Shown: one piece after another, positions 7,670 through 13,917 of the stretch | How the letters are laid out: the number at the start of each line of letters is the position of its first letter | Position numbering within the stretch: position 1 is the first letter of the stretch | Assembly (NCBI GenBank): GCA_034431315.1 | Contig: DAOUDK010000050.1 | Location: 1-30,025 of the forward strand | DNA from: JAUWOY01 sp034431315 | GTDB taxonomy: Bacteria; Chloroflexota; Anaerolineae; VGOG01 | Reading direction: 5' to 3' | Length of the DNA: 30,025 nt | Program-made: the position numbers and the translations under genes | Notes under the pieces: model-generated | What the model was told of the DNA's origin: nothing | The model's input: only the letters and a program-made list of their open reading frames with translations | The model's database searches: none

Positions 7670-7698
7670 ATTTTATCACCCATTCGCTCCCTGGTCAA
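7670..7698 (-). promoter_or_regulatory. Sigma70-type promoter of the two-component operon
   Basis: On the minus strand TTGACC (7698-7693) and TAAAAT (7675-7670) are separated by 17 nt. Transcription would start near 7663 and give a leader of roughly 130 nt before the response regulator. The -35 box lies only 9 bp from the -35 box of the opposite promoter. Confidence 0.6.
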
Positions 7699-7707
7699 AT
7701 GGAGGCT

Positions 7708-7736
7708 TTGACAATTTGCCTCTAGTGGGTTATACT
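7708..7736 (+). promoter_or_regulatory. Near-consensus sigma70-type promoter of the TGA-containing lipoprotein gene
   Basis: TTGACA (7708-7713) and TATACT (7731-7736) have an optimal 17-nt spacer. The predicted start is about 7743, immediately before a hairpin, giving a leader of about 50 nt. Confidence 0.75.
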
Positions 7737-7743
7737 ATATGCG

Positions 7744-7759
7744 GCGGCCTCAAGGCCGC
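7744..7759 (+). promoter_or_regulatory. Hairpin at the predicted 5' end of the lipoprotein mRNA
   Basis: GCGGCC-TCAA-GGCCGC forms a perfect 6-bp stem with a tetraloop directly at the predicted transcription start. It could protect the 5' end from decay. TGATTTTTAG follows 3 nt later, so weak early termination is also possible. Confidence 0.45.
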
Positions 7760-7792
7760 ACGCTGATTTTTAGACATGCTCTGGAGAAGACT

Positions 7793-8695
7793 ATGCGTAG
7801 AATCAAACTTGTGGTGCTAGTTGCGCTGGCGGTTGTAGGCCTGGCCTTTTTGGGCTGTGGCTCACCTACACCTAAGCGCCCTCTCGAGTTGACCGTCCTG
7901 CACACCAACGATACCCTGGGCTTCACCGAACCCTGCGGTTGAGGGCGCCCCAAGGGGGGGCTGGCCCGGCGGGCCACAAAGGTGAAAGAGGTACGAAAGA
8001 CTTCGGAGAACGTGCTGCTGCTGGATGGGGGTAACACTCTCTTCGGCAACCACCTGGCCCAAGAAACACAGGGCCGGGTCATCGTGGAAGCCATGAATCT
8101 GCTGGGTTACGACGCCATGGTTCTGGGCGACCAGGACTTCCGGCTGGGCCTCGATGTGCTGCGTCAGCGCATGGAGGAGGCCGAATTTCCCATCCTCTCG
8201 GCCAACGTGGTGATGGCGGAGACGGATCAGTTGTTCGCTGCGCCCTACGTTATCAAGGAGATGGGGGATCACAAAGCAGCCATCATCGGCCTGACGAACC
8301 AGGAGGCGGCTAATGCAGCGGGCGGAGCCATCGTTGTCCGCAACCCGCTGAAAGCGCTCAAGGATTACATGGCCCAGGTGAGCGAGGAGGTAGACGTCAT
8401 CATCGTTCTCTCCCACCTGGGCACGGTTGTGGATATGCAGATAGCGGGCGAGGTGGATGGTATTGACCTCATCGTCGGAGGCCAATCCCGCGACGTCCTG
8501 GATCCGCCTTTGTGGGACGAGCCGAGCAGCACCGTGATCGCTCAGGTTGGCTATCAGGGTAGGTGGATCGGGGTGGTTAGGCTGGACATCGTCAGTCAGG
8601 GCAAGGTAGCCGGCCACGAGGGGCAAGTCGTGGTTCTGGACGACGAGTTTGCCGACGATCCGGAGATGCGGGCTTTCTTGGATCAGTATAAGTGA
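7793..8695 (+). CDS. Putative selenocysteine-containing lipoprotein of the UshA/5'-nucleotidase-like family (in-frame TGA at codon 50)
   Basis: Reading through one TGA at 7940-7942 gives a single 300-residue protein in one frame. Residues 1-22 are a lipoprotein signal (LAFLGC, lipid Cys22). The rest follows the metallophosphatase/5'-nucleotidase domain order: LTVLHTND (D40), PCG-U-G (C48, U50), GGLARRAT, LLLDGGN, NLLGYDAMVLGDQDF, VIVLSHLG (H208) and DLIVGGQSRD. Related proteins carry PCGC here, so the TGA replaces the second Cys, the hallmark of a selenocysteine codon. Several metal ligands are lost (expected His are Leu42, Gln114, Gln231, Arg233; Asp is Asn81), so a non-hydrolytic or redox role is possible. 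The start has GGAGAAG upstream. The GTG at 7982 lacks a Shine-Dalgarno and would drop the signal and first motif. A sequencing error or a nonsense mutation is the main alternative. Confidence 0.72.
7940..7976 (+). promoter_or_regulatory. Candidate bacterial SECIS region downstream of the TGA codon
   Basis: Twenty-one nt downstream of the TGA a perfect stem TGGCCC-GGC-GGGCCA (7962-7976) can form. Its apical loop begins with GG, 26 nt after the codon. Bacterial SECIS elements usually place a small loop with a G in its first two bases about 16-37 nt after the UGA. GC-rich DNA forms such stems easily, so this is compatible evidence only. Confidence 0.45.
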
Positions 8696-8705
8696 TAGTC
8701 GCTGG

Positions 8706-8893
8706 AACACTACAGCGAATTCAGAATAAAACGAATTGGGAGCAAGAAACCCATTAGCGCGCATAACCGGTGGGTTAAGTTGCGCGGAGTGCAGCCGTAA
8801 GGCTGCTCCCAGGCGCGCGCCCGCACTCCAGTAGTTGATCCAATGCTTGTGCGCTGAGAAGAATTCGTTCCTTTCTCAATTCGTTGTAGTGTT
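8706..8893. mobile_element. 188-bp MITE-like element with 32-bp imperfect terminal inverted repeats
   Basis: The left end (8706-8737) and the reverse complement of the right end (8862-8893) match at about 28 of 32 positions, including AACACTACA-R-CGAATT and a second AACGAATT. The interior has a further hairpin (GCAGCC-GTAA-GGCTGC, 8791-8806, inside GGAGTGC/GCACTCC arms) and an AACCCA/TGGGTT pair, but no gene. The ACAACGAAT core is shared with the ends of the element at 5362-5624, so the two may be relatives. No clear target duplication was seen. It begins 10 nt after the lipoprotein stop codon. Confidence 0.6.
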
Positions 8894-8895
8894 AT

Positions 8896-8947
8896 GGGAC
8901 ATCGCAGTCCCAACGACGAAGCCGTCTGTCGAAAGATAGGCGGCTTC
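8896..8947 (+). promoter_or_regulatory. Tandem hairpins in the leader of the threonine synthase gene
   Basis: A 5-bp stem (GGGAC/GTCCC, 8896-8911) is followed by a 13-bp stem (GAAGCCGTCTGTC with GATAGGCGGCTTC, two types of G-U pair) capped by a GAAA tetraloop (8918-8947). A short T run (ATTTT) follows 6 nt later. It could be a terminator for the upstream gene or an attenuator for thrC. No T-box or known riboswitch signature was seen. Confidence 0.5.
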
Positions 8948-8969
8948 ACGTCATTTTAGGGAGAGAAGG

Positions 8970-10250
8970 ATGGATTTCAAGCTGAGGTGCATGGCCTGTG
9001 GCGCGGAATATTCCCCCCAGGAGATTCGCTACACCTGCGACTGCGGCGGCCTGCTGGACGTTGAGCACGACCTGGATTCCTTGCGAGAGCAGGTGTCCAG
9101 AGAGCTTTTTGACGACCGTCTGGGAGACCTGTCGCTGCCCTACGCCAGCGGCGTCTGGCGCTATCGGGAGCTGATCCTGCCCGTGGACGAGGAAGCAATC
9201 GTCTCCCGCCCCGAGGGGAACACGAATCTCTACCGCAGCCCTCGCCTGAGCGATTGGCTGGGGGTGGACGATCTCTACCTCAAGCACGAGGGCGAGAACC
9301 CCACGGGTTCATTCAAGGACCGGGGGATGACGGTGGGGGTGACCCAGGCCAGGTTCCTGGGTTGTCAGGCCGTGGCCTGTGCTTCCACGGGCAACACCTC
9401 GGCCTCGCTGGCGGCCTACGCTGCCCTGGCAGGTCTTTCGGCCATCGTCTTCGTCCCCCAGGGCCAGATCGCCTTTGGCAAGCTCGCCCAGGCTCTGGCC
9501 TACGGGGCCAAGACCCTGCAAGTCAGGGGCGATTTCGACACCGCCATGAGGCTGGTGCGCCAGGTCTGCGACGAGCTGGGTATCTACTTGCTGAACTCGC
9601 TCAATCCCTTCCGCCTGGAGGGGCAGAAGAGCATCGTCTTCGAGGCCCTGCAGCAACTGGGCTGGGAAGTGCCCGACTGGATCGTCCTGCCAGCGGGCAA
9701 TCTGGGCAATACCAGCGCCTTCGGCAAGGCCCTCTACGAGCTAAAGGAGTTGGGGCTCATTAGCCGGATGCCGCGCCTGGCCGCTGTCCAGGCTCAGGGA
9801 GCCAACCCCTTCTACCGCAGTTTCCTGGGCGGCTTCCAGCAGCGGGAGAGGGTGGAGGCCCACACGGTAGCCACGGCCATCCGCATCGGCGATCCGGTGA
9901 GCTACCCCAGGGCGGTGCGGGCCCTGCGCTGGACCGACGGCCTGGTGGCCGAGGTTTCCGATCAGCAGATCATGGACGCCAAGGCCAGGGTAGACGCGGC
10001 GGGCATCGGCTGCGAGCCGGCTTCGGCCGCCGCGGTGGCTGGAGCGAAGAAGCTGGTTGAAGAAGGAGCCATCGGGCGAAGGGAGAAGGTATTGGTCATT
10101 CTCACCGGCCATCTCCTGAAAGACCCGCAGGCGACGGTTGATTACCACCTGGGTAAGCTGGCGGGCCTGACTCCGTCCCACGCCAATCGTCCCGTGACCA
10201 TTGAGCCGACGCTAGAAGCAGTTCAGGAAGCATTGGATAAGAGTTGCTAA
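8970..10250 (+). CDS. thrC: Threonine synthase
   Basis: This is the PLP-dependent enzyme converting O-phosphohomoserine to threonine, cytoplasmic. The N-terminus carries a zinc-ribbon-like module (CMACGAEY...YTCDCGGLL), typical of the long archaeal/bacterial type. NLYRSPRL precedes the PLP lysine K116 in NPTGSFKDRGM. Later come CASTGNTSASLAAYAA, the phosphate-binding PAGNLGNTSAFGKAL and CEPASAAAVAG. At 426 residues it is full length. GGGAGAGAAGG directly precedes the ATG. The stop codon touches the 99-bp palindromic element that separates it from the aspartokinase gene. It heads the amino-acid cluster and belongs to the same pathway as the aspartokinase and asd genes downstream. Confidence 0.93.
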   Translation: MDFKLRCMACGAEYSPQEIRYTCDCGGLLDVEHDLDSLREQVSRELFDDRLGDLSLPYASGVWRYRELILPVDEEAIVSRPEGNTNLYRSPRLSDWLGVDDLYLKHEGENPTGSFKDRGMTVGVTQARFLGCQAVACASTGNTSASLAAYAALAGLSAIVFVPQGQIAFGKLAQALAYGAKTLQVRGDFDTAMRLVRQVCDELGIYLLNSLNPFRLEGQKSIVFEALQQLGWEVPDWIVLPAGNLGNTSAFGKALYELKELGLISRMPRLAAVQAQGANPFYRSFLGGFQQRERVEAHTVATAIRIGDPVSYPRAVRALRWTDGLVAEVSDQQIMDAKARVDAAGIGCEPASAAAVAGAKKLVEEGAIGRREKVLVILTGHLLKDPQATVDYHLGKLAGLTPSHANRPVTIEPTLEAVQEALDKSC

Positions 10251-10348
10251 GGTGCCAGGCACTTTCGAAAAAGCTGTCTGCACCAACGCCGAGGGCAATT
10301 TGGAAAGCGTTTTTGCTGTGAAATCCTCAATGGAAGTGCCTGGCACCT
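10250..10348. repeat. 99-bp palindromic element with perfect 15-bp ends
   Basis: AGGTGCCAGGCACTT (10250-10264) is repeated perfectly in inverse orientation at 10334-10348. The interior codes for nothing. It fills most of the gap between thrC and the aspartokinase gene and starts on the last base of the thrC stop codon. The motif resembles a GTGCCAGGCAC-type repeat seen in many bacteria. Confidence 0.7.
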
Positions 10349-10372
10349 GAACGGATATTTGGAGGGAAGCTT

Positions 10373-11809
10373 ATGATTGTGATGAAGTTCGGTGGTACCT
10401 CTCTGGGCAATGGGGAGGCCATCAACAGGGCAGTGGACATCGTCATTCAAACCCTGAAGGACAAGGGAGGCGTCGTGGTGGTGGTCTCGGCCATGAGCGG
10501 AGTAACCGACACCCTGCTCTCTGCGGCCACCTCCGCGGCCCGGGGGGATGCTGAGACCTTCCGTCGGGCGCGATGGGCCCTCTCGGACCGCCATCGCTTG
10601 GCCATGACCGAGGCCCTCAGCTACGAAGAAACCCGGGGGCAGTTGATGGAGGAGATCGAGGCCCTGCTGTCCGATTTCGAGAGCCTCTGTCGCAGCATTC
10701 ACATCCTGGGAGAGCTCACGGCCCGAGGCTCCGATGCGGTGGCATCTCTGGGGGAGAGGCTGACGGCTCGCATCCTGGCTGCGGCCCTGAGAGACAGGGG
10801 GGAGAGGGCCACGGCGGTGGAGGCGACCGAGGTCGTGGTCACCAACGGCAAACACGGCGCGGCTGTGCCTCTCATGGACGAGACGAGGGAGGCGGCCCAG
10901 GCGCGGCTCCTGCCCCTCCTGGCCCAAGGGGTGACACCGATCGTGACGGGTTTCATCGCTGCCACCAAAGATGGGGTGACCACCACCCTGGGGCGCGGCG
11001 GGAGCGACTATACGGCGGCCATCCTGGGCGCCTGCTTAGATGCCGACGAGGTCTGGATCTGGACCGACGTGGACGGGGTGATGACCGCCGATCCACGGGT
11101 GGTGCCGGAAGCCCGCACCCTGTCTGAGATCTCCTACGCCGAGGCGGCGGAGCTCTCCTACTTCGGGGCCAAAGTGCTCCACCCCAAGACCATCCTGCCC
11201 GCGGTGGAGCGAGGCATCCCCCTGCGCATCGTCAATACCTTCAACCCCTCCTACCCCGGCACTTTGATCGTCGCCGAGCCTCAGCCCAGCGAGCTTGCGG
11301 TGAAGGGAATCACCTCCATCGAGGGCCTGAGCCTGGTTACGGTGGCGGGAAGGGGGATGCTGGGGGTGCCGGGCATCGCCGCCAGGGTCTTCACCGCCGT
11401 GGCCCAGGAGAGCATCAGCGTGCTGATGATCTCTCAGTCCTCGTCAGAGCAGAGCATCTGCTTCATTATCCGGCAGGAGACCGTGGACCGTGCTCTGAAG
11501 GCCCTGGAGGCGGCCTTCGAGACGGAGTTAGCTCGCCGCAACGTGGACCGCATCTGGGCCCAGAATGAGGTGGCAATCGTGGCCGTAGTGGGGGCAGGGA
11601 TGAAGGGAACGCCGGGGATAGCGGCCAAGGTTTTCGGCGCCCTGGGAAAGCACGCTGTCAACGTCATCTCCATCGCCCAAGGCTCTTCGGAGTACAACAT
11701 CTCCTTCGTAGTGGACGAGGAGGACATGGAGACCGCAGTGCGAGACATTCACCAGGAATTTGGGTTAGGGCGGCGTCCTGAGCTTGTCGAAGGGAGGTCG
11801 GGATGTTAA
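10373..11809 (+). CDS. lysC: Aspartate kinase with two C-terminal ACT domains
   Basis: It phosphorylates L-aspartate, the first step to lysine, threonine and methionine. The kinase domain begins at once with the KFGGTSLG motif and continues with TLGRGGSDYTA (near residue 207) and DVDGVMTADPR (near 232). Two ACT regulatory domains follow (about 320-390 and 395-470), suggesting feedback control by an amino acid. It is monofunctional, with no homoserine dehydrogenase fused. GGAGGGAAGC precedes the start. The last residues, RRPELVEGRSGC, are encoded by a dispersed TCCTGAGCTTGTCGAAGG repeat, so the native tail was altered. The stop overlaps the start of proC by 7 nt, indicating translational coupling. 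The paralogue symbol could differ, since several aspartokinases exist in many genomes. Confidence 0.92.
   Translation: MIVMKFGGTSLGNGEAINRAVDIVIQTLKDKGGVVVVVSAMSGVTDTLLSAATSAARGDAETFRRARWALSDRHRLAMTEALSYEETRGQLMEEIEALLSDFESLCRSIHILGELTARGSDAVASLGERLTARILAAALRDRGERATAVEATEVVVTNGKHGAAVPLMDETREAAQARLLPLLAQGVTPIVTGFIAATKDGVTTTLGRGGSDYTAAILGACLDADEVWIWTDVDGVMTADPRVVPEARTLSEISYAEAAELSYFGAKVLHPKTILPAVERGIPLRIVNTFNPSYPGTLIVAEPQPSELAVKGITSIEGLSLVTVAGRGMLGVPGIAARVFTAVAQESISVLMISQSSSEQSICFIIRQETVDRALKALEAAFETELARRNVDRIWAQNEVAIVAVVGAGMKGTPGIAAKVFGALGKHAVNVISIAQGSSEYNISFVVDEEDMETAVRDIHQEFGLGRRPELVEGRSGC
11776..11793. repeat. Short dispersed repeat at the 3' end of the aspartokinase gene
   Basis: TCCTGAGCTTGTCGAAGG matches the same family as the copies at 4946-5014 and near 14043. 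Here it encodes the residues PELVEG in frame and lies 9 nt before the next start codon, so it also covers part of the proC translation-initiation region. Confidence 0.65.
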
Positions 11810-12699
11810 ACAGCAAGACTTTAGCTTTCATAGGCAGCGGCACCATGGCCGAGGCGATGATCAAAGGTATCTTGAACAAGGGCCTGACAAATCCCCGTCG
11901 GATCATCGCCAGCGGCCCCCGTCCCGAGCGGGGCCGGGAGTTGGAGGAGCGCTACGGAGTTAAGAGCACCACCGATAACAAGGAGGCAGCGCAGGCAGGC
12001 GATATCGTCGTCCTGTCCATCAAACCACGAGTGCTGCCCTTCGTGCTGGACAATCTGTGCAGCCTGATCCGCCCCCACCAACTCATCTTCTCCATCGTGG
12101 CCGGGGCGCGCATCGAGACCATCGCTCAGGTATTGCAGCATCGGGCCATCGTACGGGTGATGCCCAACACCCCCGCCCAGATAGGCGAAGGGATGAGTGT
12201 GTGGACCGCCACCCCGGAGGTGACGGAGGAACAACGCGCCCAAGCCAGGGCCATCCTCCAGGCCCTGGGCACAGAGATCTACGTCGAGGACGAGGACGCT
12301 CTCGACATGGCCACCGCTGTGAGCGGCACCGGGCCTACTTACGTGTTTCTGATGATGGAGGCGCTGGTCGAGGCCGCCGTTCACCTCGGCTTCTCCAGGC
12401 GGGTGGCCAGGAAGCTGGTCATCCAAACGGTGCTGGGCTCGGTGCTCTTCGCCGGCGAGTCGGGGAAGCACCTGGCCGAGCTGCGCAACATGGTCACCTC
12501 GCCAGGGGGCACCAGCGCAGAGGCCATCTACCAGTTGGAAAAGGGAGGATTGCGGACCATAATCTCCAAGGGCGTGTGGGCCGCCTATCAGAAGTCCAGA
12601 CTGCTGGGGGAGATGAGTGCCAAGAAGGGGCTCAGGAGCACCTCTCCCTTGGAGAGCCCCGGAATTCCGACCGAAGGGTTGGGAGAACAAGGAGTGTAG
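11803..12699 (+). CDS. proC: Pyrroline-5-carboxylate reductase
   Basis: It performs the last step of proline synthesis, reducing pyrroline-5-carboxylate with NAD(P)H. A Rossmann glycine motif opens the protein (FIGSGTMAEAM, residues 9-19). VMPNTPAQIGEGM (119-131), AVSGTGPTYVFLMMEAL (172-188) and the ProC signature region (MVTSPGGTSAEAIYQLEKGG, 230-249) follow. At 298 residues it carries a tail of about 25 residues beyond the usual length. GGAGG is 5 nt before the ATG, and the gene overlaps the aspartokinase stop. Its place between aspartate-pathway genes is unusual for proC but is conserved-looking operon structure rather than a misassembly, given the overlap. Confidence 0.92.
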   Translation: MLNSKTLAFIGSGTMAEAMIKGILNKGLTNPRRIIASGPRPERGRELEERYGVKSTTDNKEAAQAGDIVVLSIKPRVLPFVLDNLCSLIRPHQLIFSIVAGARIETIAQVLQHRAIVRVMPNTPAQIGEGMSVWTATPEVTEEQRAQARAILQALGTEIYVEDEDALDMATAVSGTGPTYVFLMMEALVEAAVHLGFSRRVARKLVIQTVLGSVLFAGESGKHLAELRNMVTSPGGTSAEAIYQLEKGGLRTIISKGVWAAYQKSRLLGEMSAKKGLRSTSPLESPGIPTEGLGEQGV

Positions 12700-12700
12700 A

Positions 12701-12790
12701 ATGTCATTGCGAGGGCGCGGTGTGTGCGCCCGAAGCAATCTCCAACGTGCGTAGGGGATTGCTTCGCCCCTGCGGGGCTCGCAATGACAT
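12701..12790. repeat. 90-bp palindromic element of the ATTGCGAG...GAAGCAATC type
   Basis: ATGTCATTGCGAG (12701-12713) is inverted perfectly at 12778-12790. A second inner pair GAAGCAATC (12732-12740) and GATTGCTTC (12757-12765) lies inside. GTGTA occurs on both flanks (12694-12698 and 12791-12795) and may be a target duplication. It starts 1 nt after the proC stop codon. This repeat type is widespread in bacteria. Confidence 0.7.
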
Positions 12791-12811
12791 GTGTACACTG
12801 GAGGAAAGACT

Positions 12812-13864
12812 ATGGACAAAATCAAAGTTGGCATTTTGGGAGCTACAGGCATGGTGGGGCAGCGGTTCGTGCAATTGCTGGCCCATCACCCCTGGTTCGA
12901 GATCACGGCTCTGGCTGCCTCAGAGCGCTCGGTGGGGATGCCCTACGGCGAGGCTTGCCACTGGGTCGTTTCGGGCGACATGCCCATTGTCGCAAAAGAG
13001 ATGGCTGTTCAGGAGTGCAAGCCCAACCTCGCCTGCCAGTTGGTGTTCTCCGCCCTCCCGGCTAAGGTGGCAGGGCCTATCGAAGAGGAGCTCGCCACTG
13101 CGGGCTATGCCGTCTCCAGCAACGCTCGCAACCACCGCCTCGACCCAGACGTGCCCTTGCTGGTTCCTGAGGTCAACCCCGATCACCTGGCCCTCATCGA
13201 GACTCAGCGACGAAGGCGCAGTTGGAAGGGCTTCATCGTCACCAATCCCAATTGCTCCACGGCCCAACTGGTGCTGGCTCTGAAACCGCTCTGGGATCGC
13301 TTTGGGATCACAGCTCTCAACGTGGTGACCATGCAGGCTCTCTCCGGCGCTGGTTATCCCGGCGTCCCCTCCCTGGACATTCTGGATAACGTCATCCCCT
13401 ACATCGCCGGCGAGGAGGAGAAGCTGGAGAGGGAACCGCTTAAGCTCCTGGGGCGGTTGGAGGGGGAGGCCGTCAGGGAAGCGGAGATGACCATCAGCGC
13501 TCAGTGCCACCGCGTGGCCACGCGAGAGGGGCACCTGGAAGCCATCTCACTAAAGCTGGGACAAGAGGCAAGCCGCGAGGAATTAGTGGAAGCGCTGCGG
13601 AGCTTTCGAGGGCCTCTCCAGGATTTGGGGCTCCCCAGCGCGCCGGAGCGCCCCATCGTGGTGCGGGAGGAGAACGATCGCCCTCAGCCCCGCCTCGACC
13701 GCGACGAGGGCGGAGGGATGAGCGTGGTGGTCGGGCGGGTGCGGGAATGTCCGGTGCTGGATTACAAGTTCGTCCTCCTGGGCCACAACACCATACGGGG
13801 GGCGGCTGGGGCCGCCGTCCTCAATGCCGAGCTTCTGGCGGCTCAGGGTTATTTGGATTTCTAG
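12812..13864 (+). CDS. asd: Aspartate-semialdehyde dehydrogenase
   Basis: It reduces aspartyl-4-phosphate to aspartate semialdehyde with NADPH, the step directly after the aspartokinase encoded two genes upstream. The NADP-binding motif GILGATGMVGQRF is at residues 7-19. The catalytic Cys148 lies in VTNPNCSTAQ, and CHRVATREGH holds the active-site His. The short insert pattern and ALSGAGYPGVPSLDI place it with the archaeal/fungal-type branch of the family. Length is 350 residues. ATG 12812 is preferred because GGAGGAAAG lies 3 nt upstream; a GTG at 12791 belongs to the flank of the palindromic element. Confidence 0.93.
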   Translation: MDKIKVGILGATGMVGQRFVQLLAHHPWFEITALAASERSVGMPYGEACHWVVSGDMPIVAKEMAVQECKPNLACQLVFSALPAKVAGPIEEELATAGYAVSSNARNHRLDPDVPLLVPEVNPDHLALIETQRRRRSWKGFIVTNPNCSTAQLVLALKPLWDRFGITALNVVTMQALSGAGYPGVPSLDILDNVIPYIAGEEEKLEREPLKLLGRLEGEAVREAEMTISAQCHRVATREGHLEAISLKLGQEASREELVEALRSFRGPLQDLGLPSAPERPIVVREENDRPQPRLDRDEGGGMSVVVGRVRECPVLDYKFVLLGHNTIRGAAGAAVLNAELLAAQGYLDF

Positions 13865-13865
13865 A

Positions 13866-13898
13866 AGACCCTAAGGGTTTCAGAAACCCTTAGGGTCT
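13866..13898. repeat. Perfect 15-bp hairpin between asd and the HAD gene
   Basis: AGACCCTAAGGGTTT pairs perfectly with AAACCCTTAGGGTCT around the 3-nt loop CAG. No T run follows, so it is not a classical terminator. Its AGACC-N5-GGTTTC frame is shared with the ends of the 96-bp element at 16684-16779. Confidence 0.7.
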
Positions 13899-13917
13899 GT
13901 GGGCCGAAGGAGGAAAG

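Noticed and set aside
7982..8695. Separate shorter gene starting at GTG 7982, with a small upstream gene ending at the TGA
   Set aside because: There is no Shine-Dalgarno before 7982. The conserved motifs GGLARRAT and LTVLHTND fall on opposite sides and in the same frame, so one protein through the TGA is more economical.
7862..8764. Long open frame on the minus strand opposite the lipoprotein gene
   Set aside because: It is antisense to a recognisable domain, has no motif or ribosome-binding site, and is a typical shadow of GC-rich coding DNA.
8896..8969. T-box leader for threonine synthase
   Set aside because: No specifier loop or T-box antiterminator sequence is visible, and the leader is too short.
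12057..13283. 408-residue frame overlapping proC and asd
   Set aside because: It crosses two well-supported genes and a palindromic element in another frame and has an implausible Arg/Pro/His-rich composition.
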